A DNA stretch of 64,000 nt from Aestuariibacter sp. A3R04 (GTDB lineage: Bacteria; Pseudomonadota; Gammaproteobacteria; Enterobacterales; Alteromonadaceae): contig NZ_JAHKQR010000001.1 of the NCBI RefSeq assembly GCF_018860805.1, forward strand, positions 593,158 through 657,157, given 5' to 3'. Of the stretch, positions 16,610 to 25,067 are shown one piece after another. Made by a program: the position numbers and the translations under genes. Each line of letters opens with the position of its first letter. Within the stretch, counting starts at the first letter, position 1. The notes beneath the pieces were generated by a model. The model was given only the letters and a program-made list of their open reading frames with translations. It was not told the origin of the DNA and ran no database searches.

Positions 16610-17512
16610 TTATCTTTTAGGCTTCATTTTTTCTTTGGCCCACTCGGCAAACTCATGCAAGGAGCAACTGTCGGTTGTTCCCTTCTGATCGCCATCCACA
16701 ACCTGATAAACAATCAAATAAAGCGAAGGGTCTTTGTGTTCTCGGTGGTCTACAACTTGACGTACTGACCAATGTCTGCCTGGCTTTCCGTTGGTATAGA
16801 AGGCGCCGGGTTCCAACACAAAGCCAGCAATGAGTTCCTCGTGATAAATTGCATCTGCAATATCAACGATATGCTTTATCTGTTCATCACTTGCATCAAT
16901 GACTAATTCTGACCGTTTTATAGCCTCATGAATATGTTGCATTTTGATGCGGCGGGTATCGGGATGATAGCCAGCACTCTGGTATCGCATTAAGCTTTGC
17001 GGATACCTTCGCCATCTGAATAAATTGTTAAAAACAAGTGCTACGGACAACAATATACAACAGTTAATAAACGTTGGTGTCAGTACATACCAATAGCCAA
17101 GTTCATATATGTTTGGCCCGCCTATAACTGCCGCTAACGCTGTTGCACCTCCGGGAGGGTGCAGGCTTCTGGTTATGTGCATAACTAGAATAGATAAAGC
17201 CACGGCAATGGGGGCCGCAAGCGCAATGGGGTCAATGAACATTGCACAACTTACCCCAATAAAGGCCGACAGTAAGTTTCCCGCCATGAATGCCCACGGT
17301 GTCGAAAGTTGGCCGTGAGGCACAGCAAAGAGTAGGACAGTTGACGCGCCCATTGAAGGTAAAATAGCCATCGAGCCCGTTGTTCCGGTAAAATACGCGG
17401 TTGTATAGAAACAAAAGAAAATGGCCAGCATCCCGCCTAGTGTGGCGACTAATTTCTCAGAAGATACAACTTCACTTTGAATACCAAGAAATCCTGTTAC
17501 TGTTTTAATCAT
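16610..17512 (-). CDS. HPP-family integral membrane protein
   Basis: A 300-residue protein whose N-terminal half (about 20-165) holds four to five membrane segments including the family signature SLHPPGGATALAAVIGGP. HPP proteins have been linked to nitrite transport in chloroplasts and cyanobacteria; in this bacterial context the role is unknown. The hydrophilic C-terminal part (about 180-300) has a ligand-domain-like look and ends KEKMKPKR. It is flanked by the convergent GNAT gene and, upstream, by the end of the HpcH/HpaI aldolase operon with a 70-bp gap, so it may be read from its own promoter. Confidence 0.85.
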   Translation of the reverse strand: MIKTVTGFLGIQSEVVSSEKLVATLGGMLAIFFCFYTTAYFTGTTGSMAILPSMGASTVLLFAVPHGQLSTPWAFMAGNLLSAFIGVSCAMFIDPIALAAPIAVALSILVMHITRSLHPPGGATALAAVIGGPNIYELGYWYVLTPTFINCCILLSVALVFNNLFRWRRYPQSLMRYQSAGYHPDTRRIKMQHIHEAIKRSELVIDASDEQIKHIVDIADAIYHEELIAGFVLEPGAFYTNGKPGRHWSVRQVVDHREHKDPSLYLIVYQVVDGDQKGTTDSCSLHEFAEWAKEKMKPKR

Positions 17513-17582
17513 GCTGTATCGCTTAACGTATTAGAAAATATGTGATGCTCGACCAGATTTCATTTCTCCTCGTATCCTTCAT

Positions 17583-18329
17583 TTAGGCGTTGTCAAACGT
17601 GTCTCGCAACGCTTTAGCTCCGCTTAACATAAAACCGTGGTCAGAGCCTAATAAGAACAGAGAAACCCCTTTTTCTTTCCAGTAGGTCAGCTCTTCTAAA
17701 TTACCCACGAACATGCCCGTAGCCTTTCCAGCTTTGTGGCTAACTTCAACTAAGTGCTCAACCGCTTGCTTAACTTTTGGGGCGTCTGCACTGGTTTCGC
17801 CAAGTGCTACGGTTAAATCCATTCGACCTATAAACAAGCAATCGACACCGTCAACGTGTGCAATGGCTTCTATGTTGTCAATTGCGTCTAAATCTTCAAG
17901 CTGGGCAACAATACTAACGTTTCTGCCCGCTTCTAAGTTTTCACTCAATGGCTTTGTTGTGTAGCCTGCAAATCGGCTTGAACCTGCATAGCCTCTTCCG
18001 CCTGCACCGTAGTGGCAATGCCTTACGATGGCACTGAGCTGTTCCGCCGTTTTCACATGTGGCACAACTACACCGTCTGCGCCCATATCCAGTACATTTA
18101 GCAGTGTTTCAGGGGCGTCGTTTGGTGTTCTCACTAAAACTGGCATATTCCCCGCCCTTGCAGCGAGAATGCAGGTGTCCAAGTCGTGTCGGGAGAAGGG
18201 GGCGTGCTCCGCATCTAAACACAGTGTGTCCATCGCTGAATGGGCTAGCACTTCAACCGTGTTGTAATGTGGTGTTTTAACGAAGGTGCCTAGCAGGCTT
18301 TGTCTGTTTTTAAGTGCTTGTTTAAGCAT
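17583..18329 (-). CDS. HpcH/HpaI-family aldolase
   Basis: A 248-residue class II (metal-dependent) pyruvate aldolase. The start at 18329 (MLKQAL) is chosen because GGAGGT lies 7 nt upstream and it overlaps the hydrolase stop; a TTG five codons upstream would place that ribosome site inside the gene. TIM-barrel motifs: LGTFVKTPHYNTVEVLAHSA, CLDAEHAPFS (acid/metal pair), VLVRTPN, MGADGVVVPHVKTAEQ and CLFIGRMDLTVALG. Family members cleave 2-keto-3-deoxy or 4-hydroxy-2-keto acids to pyruvate plus an aldehyde. As last gene of the hisD-like operon it probably carries out the final carbon-carbon cleavage of the pathway. Confidence 0.9.
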   Translation of the reverse strand: MLKQALKNRQSLLGTFVKTPHYNTVEVLAHSAMDTLCLDAEHAPFSRHDLDTCILAARAGNMPVLVRTPNDAPETLLNVLDMGADGVVVPHVKTAEQLSAIVRHCHYGAGGRGYAGSSRFAGYTTKPLSENLEAGRNVSIVAQLEDLDAIDNIEAIAHVDGVDCLFIGRMDLTVALGETSADAPKVKQAVEHLVEVSHKAGKATGMFVGNLEELTYWKEKGVSLFLLGSDHGFMLSGAKALRDTFDNA

Positions 18330-19029
18330 GCGCGGCACCTCCAAAAAAGTTATATAAGTGTAAATTTACCTTGTCGCTTTGTTCAAGCATTGCAAAATGC
18401 CCGGCCTTTTCAATTAATACCAACTCACTGTTTGCCGCTAGTTGATGCATTCTTTGCTGCTCAGATGGCGGGCAAAGTACGTCGTCACAGCCTCCCATGA
18501 TTAGCATGGGGTGGGCGCAATTTGCTAATAGTTCACTGCTATCAGGGCGTGTGGCGAGTATTTCCAGTTGGGCTTTATAGCGGGCAATACCAGTATCTTT
18601 AGCCATTTGAGCAATTAAATTCATTAGTTTGTCATTCGGGGAGCGCAAGTAAACTGAACTAAAATAGTCGTAAATCAACGTATCTAAACCATGTTCGATG
18701 GCGTAGCTTAGGTGTTCGTTTCTGACTGTTCGGCCTTGGGGCTTATCGGCGTGTGCATTACTGTCTAATAATGCAATTCTATCAATGCGCTGTGGAACGC
18801 GCGTTAAAAGTTCAAACGCCACCATGCCTCCCATAGAAAAGGCACAAATGTTAAACTGCTCGTGGGGGGCAATAAGACTTAAGGCGTGCTCTGCAATATC
18901 GCTGAGGTTGTTATGCAGATCATACGCTAAGGTTACACAGTGATGGCCAGCATTCGTCAGGGTTGTAATTTGGTCCGAAAAAACGGCGCTGTTACAAAGG
19001 GTTCCGGGTATAAATAATAGGTTACTCAT
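18322..19029 (-). CDS. Alpha/beta-hydrolase fold enzyme
   Basis: A 235-residue soluble hydrolase. Nucleophile elbow NICAFSMGGMVAFELL at about 60-75 (Ser in A-F-S-M-G-G), acid near MLIMGGCDDVLCPP (about 175-188) and catalytic His in IEKAGHFAMLEQ near 208. Length and motifs are close to enol-lactonase or lactone/ester hydrolases of catabolic operons. The start overlaps the LacI gene end by 8 bp and its end overlaps the aldolase start, so translation is coupled. A ring-opening lactonase role fits the neighbouring dehydrogenases but is inferred. Confidence 0.85.
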   Translation of the reverse strand: MSNLLFIPGTLCNSAVFSDQITTLTNAGHHCVTLAYDLHNNLSDIAEHALSLIAPHEQFNICAFSMGGMVAFELLTRVPQRIDRIALLDSNAHADKPQGRTVRNEHLSYAIEHGLDTLIYDYFSSVYLRSPNDKLMNLIAQMAKDTGIARYKAQLEILATRPDSSELLANCAHPMLIMGGCDDVLCPPSEQQRMHQLAANSELVLIEKAGHFAMLEQSDKVNLHLYNFFGGAAHA

Positions 19030-20044
19030 CGTCTCTTGGGGCTGCAGCGACCGAGTTGCCTTCTATGAGTTTGCCTGGCCAATAGCGTGTTTCTGGTGGT
19101 ATGTCAGGGTTCTCAATTAAGTTAACTAAGGTTTCTACCGCTGCTTTTGTCATAAAATAGGTTGGCTGACTTACGGTAGTCAACTGGTAGCTGTGCCACG
19201 AAGAAGCACTGATACCATCAAACCCAACAACTGAAATATCTTCGGGTACCCGTAAATTCAGGTTTTCCCGTATTTCGTCAATGGCACCAATTGCCATTGT
19301 GTCGTTGGAACAAATTATTGCAGTAGGAAGCGCATTTTTCTCAGCATAAGCACTCAGGCTTTCTCTTGCCGAGTCATAGCTATAGTCGCCATAAACCACG
19401 TTAGTGTCGGTAAATCCATGAGATAGTAAGGCATTCCTTGCACCACTTAACCTTGCACGGGCCACATCTGAATCTTTGGGCCCAGCCATGATCAGGAAGC
19501 GCTGGTGATGGTGCGCCACCAAAATATCGACTAACATACGAAGGCCTTGATCGTGGTTACAACATACTGAGCTTACACTGTGATCAGGCAGTTCACGATT
19601 GTACAACACCACAGGAATATTGTGCTTGGTAAACTGTGTCACACTGTCTGGCTCAAAATGCGCAGTTAGTGCCACAACACCGTCAACCTGGTACGCTAAG
19701 ATTTGTTCAATAACGGTTTCAAGTTGCTCGGCGTCGTCGAGCGTAAACAAAAGTACCCGCTTATTTTTCTCGGCGATGTGTTTATTTAACTGTGCTAAGA
19801 CTTCGGGAAAATTCACATTTGCTCGCGACGAAATAATCACCGCTATCATACCCGTACTTCTGTTTATCAGCATGCGCGCAATGGCATTCGGCTTATAACC
19901 TAATTCCTCAGCGGCTTTCAGCACCTTTTCACGGGTTTTTTTAGATACGCTAACGCCCGGGCGATACACCCGAGACACTGCCGATTGTGAGACTCCTGCT
20001 GCATGGGCAACGTCATAGGACGTTACCCTGGTTTTTTTATTCAA
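19022..20044 (-). CDS. LacI-family transcriptional regulator, likely controller of the region
   Basis: A 340-residue regulator. The helix-turn-helix VTSYDVAHAAGVSQSAVSRVY (residues 7-27) is followed by the hinge helix containing IARMLINRSTG, whose Leu would insert into a central CG step, then a periplasmic-binding-like effector domain to about 335 (VICSNDTMAIGAI, ISVVGFDGI). It begins with TTG directly after the hisD-like stop codon, the only start that keeps the full DNA-binding domain. It is encoded inside the operon it probably controls. The CG-centred palindromes at 5449, 6876 and 21408 are the best operator candidates. Effector unknown, presumably a pathway intermediate. Confidence 0.93.
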   Translation of the reverse strand: MNKKTRVTSYDVAHAAGVSQSAVSRVYRPGVSVSKKTREKVLKAAEELGYKPNAIARMLINRSTGMIAVIISSRANVNFPEVLAQLNKHIAEKNKRVLLFTLDDAEQLETVIEQILAYQVDGVVALTAHFEPDSVTQFTKHNIPVVLYNRELPDHSVSSVCCNHDQGLRMLVDILVAHHHQRFLIMAGPKDSDVARARLSGARNALLSHGFTDTNVVYGDYSYDSARESLSAYAEKNALPTAIICSNDTMAIGAIDEIRENLNLRVPEDISVVGFDGISASSWHSYQLTTVSQPTYFMTKAAVETLVNLIENPDIPPETRYWPGKLIEGNSVAAAPRDDE

Positions 20045-21322
20045 TTATTTTTTTCCGTAGCGACGTAATCGAATGTCAGCCTGTTCTTTGTGACCTGCAA
20101 AACCTTCAATCGCACATAAACGTGAACAGTATTCGCCAACCATGACTGACGCCTCTTCCGTAACACGCTGGTATGTGCAGGTTTTTAAGAATTTGCCAAC
20201 CCATAGGCCTCCAGTATAACGACCTGCGCCCTTTGTGGGTAGAGTGTGATTCGTTCCAATGCACTTGTCGCCGTATGACACATTTGTTTCAGGCCCTAAG
20301 AATAATGCGCCAAAGTTACGCATGTTCTTCTGAAAGTAGGGGATGTCTTTTGTCATGATCTGCACATGCTCGAAGGCTAAATCATTGGCGACTTCTAGCA
20401 TTTCGTCATACGTGTCACACACAATGACTTCACCGTAATCACGCCATGCTACTGAGGCAACATCCGCCGTAGGAAGAACTGTTAACTGGCGTTCAACCTC
20501 GGCCATGGTCTCTTTGCCAAGCTTTTCACTGTTGGTGAGAAGCACTGCAGGAGAGTTAAGGCCATGCTCTGCCTGACCCAGCAAATCTGCCGCACATAAT
20601 TCGCCATCAACACTGTCATCTGCAATAACCAGTGTTTCTGTAGGACCTGCAAAAAGGTCAATACCTATGCGTCCGAACAACTGGCGTTTCGCTTCAGCAA
20701 CAAATGCGTTGCCCGGTCCAACAATCATACTAACCGGTTCAATGGTATCTGTTCCAACCGCCATGGCGGCAATCGCTTGTACACCGCCAAAAGTATAAAT
20801 TTCGTCTGCACCTGCTAAATCCATAGCAACAATTACTGCGGGTGCGGGTTTTCCCTGGAATGGAGGAGTAGCAGCAATAACCCGTTTTACGCCAGCCACT
20901 TTTGCCGTAACAATACTCATGTGTGCAGATGCAACTAACGGGTACTTCCCTCCTGGTACATAGCAACCCACGCTGTCTACGGGGAGGTTTTTGTGACCAA
21001 GCACCACACCTGGCAGTGTTTCAACTTCTACGTCTTTCATTGACTCACGCTGAATGGTAGCAAAATTACGAACTTGCTCTTGCGCCCATTTTATATCGCT
21101 GATCTCTTGTTCACTAAGTTTTTCATAACATGCATCAATTTCTTCACGACTCAGTCGAAAAGACTTCGGAGTCCATTTGTCGAATTGACCGGAATACTCT
21201 GAAACGGCAACGTCGCCACGCTTCTCTATATCGCCAATTATATTTTCTACAATCTGTTTAACTTTTTGATTATCAATTGCTTTTTCTTCTGCTTGCTTGC
21301 CTTGCTTTAAGTACTTGATCAC
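20045..21322 (-). CDS. Histidinol-dehydrogenase-like alcohol dehydrogenase (catabolic HisD paralogue)
   Basis: A 425-residue NAD/zinc dehydrogenase of the HisD superfamily, which oxidises a primary alcohol to the acid in two steps. Zinc-site motifs are kept: LLGQAEHG (Gln/His), DLAFEHVQ (Glu/His), [13 protein letters not shown] (Asp) and [17 protein letters not shown] (C-terminal His). No other histidine genes are nearby, and first place in an operon with LacI, hydrolase and aldolase argues for catabolism. Sulfopropanediol 3-dehydrogenase (HpsN) is a known catabolic relative, but no sulfonate lyase or sulfite gene is seen here. The promoter region is shared with the divergent SDR gene and contains an operator-like site. 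Confidence 0.88.
   Translation of the reverse strand: MIKYLKQGKQAEEKAIDNQKVKQIVENIIGDIEKRGDVAVSEYSGQFDKWTPKSFRLSREEIDACYEKLSEQEISDIKWAQEQVRNFATIQRESMKDVEVETLPGVVLGHKNLPVDSVGCYVPGGKYPLVASAHMSIVTAKVAGVKRVIAATPPFQGKPAPAVIVAMDLAGADEIYTFGGVQAIAAMAVGTDTIEPVSMIVGPGNAFVAEAKRQLFGRIGIDLFAGPTETLVIADDSVDGELCAADLLGQAEHGLNSPAVLLTNSEKLGKETMAEVERQLTVLPTADVASVAWRDYGEVIVCDTYDEMLEVANDLAFEHVQIMTKDIPYFQKNMRNFGALFLGPETNVSYGDKCIGTNHTLPTKGAGRYTGGLWVGKFLKTCTYQRVTEEASVMVGEYCSRLCAIEGFAGHKEQADIRLRRYGKK
21162..21173. promoter_or_regulatory. Possible auxiliary operator inside the hisD-like gene
   Basis: GACTTCGGAGTC matches the regulon core GACTTCGAAGTC at 11 of 12 positions, and lies about 150 nt into the coding sequence. 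Auxiliary operators inside the first target gene are known for LacI itself. It may equally be a codon-driven coincidence. Confidence 0.3.
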
Positions 21323-21407
21323 GGTCTATTCCTCTACGAAGGTGAATGAGATGTTACATTAATCGAACAAACATTTATCTTGATCTTCACCAAAAATTAC
21401 ATAAGAA

Positions 21408-21421
21408 TGACTTCGAATGCA
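21408..21421. promoter_or_regulatory. Operator-like site TGACTTCGAATGCA
   Basis: The left ten bases equal the perfect palindrome at 6876-6895; the right end differs (TGCA for GTCA). It lies 22 bp before the SDR start and 86 bp from the hisD-like start, in the divergent promoter region. Confidence 0.6.
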
Positions 21422-21442
21422 ATTATTATTTTGAGGTGACAT

Positions 21443-22183
21443 GTGGCTTTCTCTCAGGACCTATTAAAAGACAAGACGATTTTGGTCACAGGTGCAGGCA
21501 AAGGCATTGGTAAAGCGTGTGCTTTACTGGCAGATGCATGTGGTGCAAATGTAATCGCTGTGGCGCGCACCGAAGGTGATCTTGTTGAGCTTAAAAACGA
21601 GAGCTCAGAAAGGCTTAGTTATTGGGTGGGAGATGTTCAAAATGAGGCACTTTATGAAAAGATCCGGGCGCTGCCCCTTCTTCATGGCCTAATCAATAAC
21701 GCGGGCACAAACCGCGTCGCACCCATGCAAGAGCAGAGCGATGCAAACATTGACGATATATTGAATTTAAATATCCGCTCGGCATACAAAGTTGCCCAAG
21801 CTGCCATCACGCCAATGCTTAAGAGCCAAGCCCCCGCTATTGTTCACATGTCATCTCAAATGGGGTTTGTCGGCTCCCCGGGACGCACGCTCTATTGTTT
21901 AAGCAAACACGCTATTGAAGGTTTGACCAAAGCGATGGCTGTAGAGTTAGCCCCTAACAACATCCGCGTAAATAGTGTTGCCCCCACGTTTATAAAAACG
22001 CCGATGACTGAGCCCATGCTCAAAGAGCCTGAATTCGCCGAAATGGTAATGAACAACATTCCCTTACAACGCTTAGGCAGTGTCGAAGACGTTGCTAATG
22101 CGTGTGTATTTCTACTTAGTGAACTGTCTATGACCACCACGGGTAGTTGTCTTAAAGTCGATGGCGGTTGGACCGCCCATTAA
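21443..22183 (+). CDS. Short-chain dehydrogenase/reductase (SDR)
   Basis: A 246-residue classical SDR oxidising a secondary alcohol or reducing a ketone with NAD(P). GTG at 21443 is the start, with GAGGTG upstream; the overlapping ATG two bases earlier is out of frame and stops quickly. Motifs: TGAGKGIG (17-24) for cofactor, NNAG near 87, catalytic Ser in HMSSQMG and Tyr-Lys in YCLSK (about 152-156), and the terminal KVDGGW. It is first in the operon with bicupin and SnoaL genes, and divergent from the hisD-like operon. Confidence 0.92.
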   Translation: MAFSQDLLKDKTILVTGAGKGIGKACALLADACGANVIAVARTEGDLVELKNESSERLSYWVGDVQNEALYEKIRALPLLHGLINNAGTNRVAPMQEQSDANIDDILNLNIRSAYKVAQAAITPMLKSQAPAIVHMSSQMGFVGSPGRTLYCLSKHAIEGLTKAMAVELAPNNIRVNSVAPTFIKTPMTEPMLKEPEFAEMVMNNIPLQRLGSVEDVANACVFLLSELSMTTTGSCLKVDGGWTAH

Positions 22184-22198
22184 TTACGAGGTATCACT

Positions 22199-23203
22199 GT
22201 GTCAGTATTATCCGAGCGTTTAGTCCGCTATGAAGAATTAATTCCGTGCCGCAACGCGTTTATCGATACGCGTTCGCCAGGCAGTGATCAAAAAGAAAAT
22301 TTCACTATAATTGGCCCGGGTGTGGCAGAAAACCCGGATCAACACGTTCACATTGCCATTCCCCACGGATTTAATATCGGTGGCGCCCGTCAACCTCCTG
22401 GATGCCTGAATTCACAGCACAGCCATTTAACGGAAGAAGTGTTCGTGGTATCTCAGGGCAGCTGGCACTTTACAACAGGCGTAGAGGGTAAAGACGCCGT
22501 AGTACGTATGGAAGAAGGCGATATTATTTCAATTCCAATGGATCTATTTCGCGGCTTCGAAAATGTGGGGGATGGCATTGGCTATCTCTACGCCGTATTG
22601 GGGCAAGATGATCCTGGGCGCGTTCTTTGGGCGCCGCAAGTGTTCGACATGGCAAGGGATTACGGTTTGGTACTGCTCGAAAATGGTGGCTTGGTTGATA
22701 CAACTCAGGGGCAAAAAATTCCCGACGGTGTTGCTCCAATGCCGAAAACGTCAGAACAACAAGTTGCCCAACATCGCGTTATCGATAGCGAGGCGCTTGA
22801 ACAATGCGTAGTGCGCTTAGCCGATTTCCCGTTTAGCGGTGACACGGCCCTAACGCAAGGCACCGGTGTACTGGAAGCCCCCCTCATTGGCCCGGCAAGT
22901 GCTGATGAAAAGCTTGGCGAAACAAAGTTAAACTGGTCTCATGGTTTTTGCGTCCGTGCGCTGAAATTCAAACCAGGTTCATTTATTGATGCGCATAAAC
23001 GTTTCGAAGAAGAAGTTGTATTTGTGCAAGAAGGCAGCATAAAAATGCACGTCGATGGTGAGGTGCTGATTCTAAGCAAGGGTGACACATTTACTACGCC
23101 CATTGGCGCTGCCCGCAGTTTTGCGCAACACGGCGATGAAGCTGCATTAATTTACGTAACCCGACGCGGTGATGTGGCTAAAGCGCCGGAATTTATAGAT
23201 TAG
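22199..23203 (+). CDS. Bicupin protein
   Basis: A 334-residue protein with two cupin barrels. Start GTG 22199 with ACGAGG upstream, 15 bp after the SDR stop. The first barrel (about 60-150) has QHSHLTEEVFVVSQGSWHF, a full H-x-H...E metal motif. The second (about 240-325) has FIDAHKRFEEEVVFVQEGSI and GDTFTTPIGAARSF, in which one of the metal histidines is replaced. It could be an isomerase, dioxygenase or epimerase acting between the SDR and SnoaL steps. No signal peptide. Confidence 0.85.
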   Translation: MSVLSERLVRYEELIPCRNAFIDTRSPGSDQKENFTIIGPGVAENPDQHVHIAIPHGFNIGGARQPPGCLNSQHSHLTEEVFVVSQGSWHFTTGVEGKDAVVRMEEGDIISIPMDLFRGFENVGDGIGYLYAVLGQDDPGRVLWAPQVFDMARDYGLVLLENGGLVDTTQGQKIPDGVAPMPKTSEQQVAQHRVIDSEALEQCVVRLADFPFSGDTALTQGTGVLEAPLIGPASADEKLGETKLNWSHGFCVRALKFKPGSFIDAHKRFEEEVVFVQEGSIKMHVDGEVLILSKGDTFTTPIGAARSFAQHGDEAALIYVTRRGDVAKAPEFID

Positions 23204-23215
23204 AAGGCGATAGCA

Positions 23216-24232
23216 ATGTCTACTATTTCCAATGTTAAATTAAAAAAGAAGTTTCTACCTTTTCGTAAAGCCCAGTACGATTTTGATTTAGAAAAGCTAA
23301 AAGCACTAGGTGATGAACTTTTTTCTCAAGATGCGGCCATTAAATTTTGTGTGCCTTTTGACGACATGGTTGGCCATGGCGAAATGTTGGACCGGGTATA
23401 CGCGCCTCTGCTGGAATCTGTGCCAGACCTTGAGCGCCGCGACACCATTGTGATGGCGGGAGAAGACGACAAGCAGTTACGCTGGCTTGGGTGTTGTGGG
23501 TATTACACGGGGCGTTTGGAAAAGTCCTGGTTAGACATTCCTGCCACCGGTGATCAAATTCATATGCGCTTTCACGAATTCTATCGTTTCGTTGATGAGA
23601 AAATTGTTGAAGTGCAAGCCATTTGGGATTTACCTGAAGTCATGATGCAGGCCAGGTGCTGGCCATTTAGCCCAAGCCTGGGTACTGAATGGCATGTACC
23701 TGGCCCAACTACTCAAGATGGCGTTCAGCTTATTGAAGAAGACAAGGTCTTAACAGCGCAAAGTCACCAGCTCGTACTCGACATGCTTAACAGCCTGGGA
23801 AATTTTGCCGAAGGTGGCGTGGCAGCCATGAACCTCGACAAGTACTGGCACCCTAAATCAAACTGGTATGGCCCTTCTGGCATTGGGACTGGACGCGGTA
23901 TTCAAGGCTTTCGCAACACTCACCAGGAAGCGTTTCTAAACGGCATGCCTAACCGCGTAGGCGACCCGGCAAATGGCCATTTATTCTCTGAAAATAACTA
24001 CGTTGGGTTTACCGGTTGGCCTGGTATGAGCATGACGATTTCTGGTGATGGCTGGCTGGGTATTATCCCCAACGATAAACCTATCACTATGCGCAGCTTG
24101 GATTTTTGGCGAAATGAAAATGGTATGATCCGAGAGAATTGGGTATTGATTGATTTGCTTCACGTATACCGCCAGTTAGGGGTAGACGTATTTGCACGCG
24201 TCAAACAGCTAAGCCGTAATAAGTACCGCTAA
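23216..24232 (+). CDS. SnoaL/NTF2-like protein, two domains
   Basis: A 338-residue cytoplasmic protein 12 bp after the bicupin stop, third gene of the SDR operon. Two SnoaL-like domains span about 15-155 and 180-330. Shared blocks with the protein at 5828-6826 are the MAGEDD/MAGDNT loop, H-V-P-G-P near 160, WYGPSGIG near 218, FTGWPGMS near 262 and ENWVLIDLLHVYRQLGVDVFAR at the end. The paralogue pair sits in two transcription units that share an operator motif, so they probably act on related intermediates. Confidence 0.87.
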   Translation: MSTISNVKLKKKFLPFRKAQYDFDLEKLKALGDELFSQDAAIKFCVPFDDMVGHGEMLDRVYAPLLESVPDLERRDTIVMAGEDDKQLRWLGCCGYYTGRLEKSWLDIPATGDQIHMRFHEFYRFVDEKIVEVQAIWDLPEVMMQARCWPFSPSLGTEWHVPGPTTQDGVQLIEEDKVLTAQSHQLVLDMLNSLGNFAEGGVAAMNLDKYWHPKSNWYGPSGIGTGRGIQGFRNTHQEAFLNGMPNRVGDPANGHLFSENNYVGFTGWPGMSMTISGDGWLGIIPNDKPITMRSLDFWRNENGMIRENWVLIDLLHVYRQLGVDVFARVKQLSRNKYR

Positions 24233-24551
24233 CTCATTGTCGCTACCAATGGCCTTTTGGTTCTCCGTTTTACAAAGACGCTTTTTTATCAGGCTAAAAA
24301 AGAAATGAGACTAGTAAAAGGCCGAGAACAGCGTGCTTTGGGTACCGTTAGCTTTAATACTGGGTATGCTATTTGTTGCCCCATAGATTTGCCGATAGGG
24401 GACGAGATCTATTTTGGGTTTAGCACGAGAGTTTGAGGATACTGATAAAAACTGTCGCAAGTGCATCGTTGAGTTCGTATTTAGAAACGATTGCACAGCG
24501 GCAGGGTTCCCCGTAGCATTGAGCGCAATTTAATTAGCCAGTGGATGTGCT
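24233..24551. other. Intergenic region, 319 bp
   Basis: Contains a weak hairpin (ACCAA/TTGGT near 24252) that could end the SDR operon, and the upstream region of the NYN gene. A minus-strand ORF of 61 codons (24311-24496) resembles nothing known and I do not call it. Confidence 0.4.
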
Positions 24552-25037
24552 ATGGAACATTCTCCAGCCTCGGCAGCCGTGTTTGTTGACGTACAAAATA
24601 TCTATTATACCTGCCGGGATGCATTCTCCCGGCAGTTTAACTACCGCAAACTTGTGCAATACCTCAATGAGACTTACTCACTTAAACATGCATTTGCTTA
24701 TGCCACCGAAAGTAACAGCGATGGTCAGCACAAATTCCAAAAGGCGTTGACGTGTATGGGGTTTGAGGTGAAAACCAAGCCGTATATTCAGCGCCAGGAT
24801 GGCTCGGCCAAAGGCGATTGGGACGTGGGTATTACTATTGATGTCATGGAATATGGGCCGCAGGTAGAACACGTGTATTTGTTAAGTGGTGACGGCGATT
24901 TTGACATACTACTTGCGCACTTAAAGCGGCACTCTCATGTACAAACCCATGTGTTTAGTGCACCAAGTCTGACGGCCGCTTCGCTTATCAGACAGGCCTC
25001 CCATTTTCATCCGATAAATGCGTCCTGGCTATTGTGA
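24552..25037 (+). CDS. NYN-domain (LabA/DUF88-like) protein
   Basis: A 161-residue single-domain protein of the NYN/PIN-like nuclease fold. Acidic metal-site motifs are VFVDVQNIYY (residues 10-19), KGDWDVGITIDVM (about 91-103) and VYLLSGDGDFDILLAHL (about 110-126), all typical of LabA/DUF88 proteins, which are predicted or shown to be RNases. It is monocistronic and convergent with the methyltransferase gene. RNA substrate unknown. Confidence 0.85.
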   Translation: MEHSPASAAVFVDVQNIYYTCRDAFSRQFNYRKLVQYLNETYSLKHAFAYATESNSDGQHKFQKALTCMGFEVKTKPYIQRQDGSAKGDWDVGITIDVMEYGPQVEHVYLLSGDGDFDILLAHLKRHSHVQTHVFSAPSLTAASLIRQASHFHPINASWLL

Positions 25038-25067
25038 ATGTAACCCTGCTTATAAGCGCTTTTACCG

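Noticed and set aside
20045..21322. Reading the hisD-like gene as histidine biosynthesis
   Set aside because: No other his gene is near, and it heads an operon with a LacI regulator, hydrolase and aldolase.
17621..24232. DHPS (sulfopropanediol) degradation operon
   Set aside because: Although HisD-like HpsN is a key enzyme there, no sulfolactate lyase, racemising pair of sulfolactate dehydrogenases or sulfite gene is present.
24311..24496. Minus-strand 61-codon ORF
   Set aside because: No similarity to known families, no ribosome site, and it lies in a short gap with AT-rich filler.
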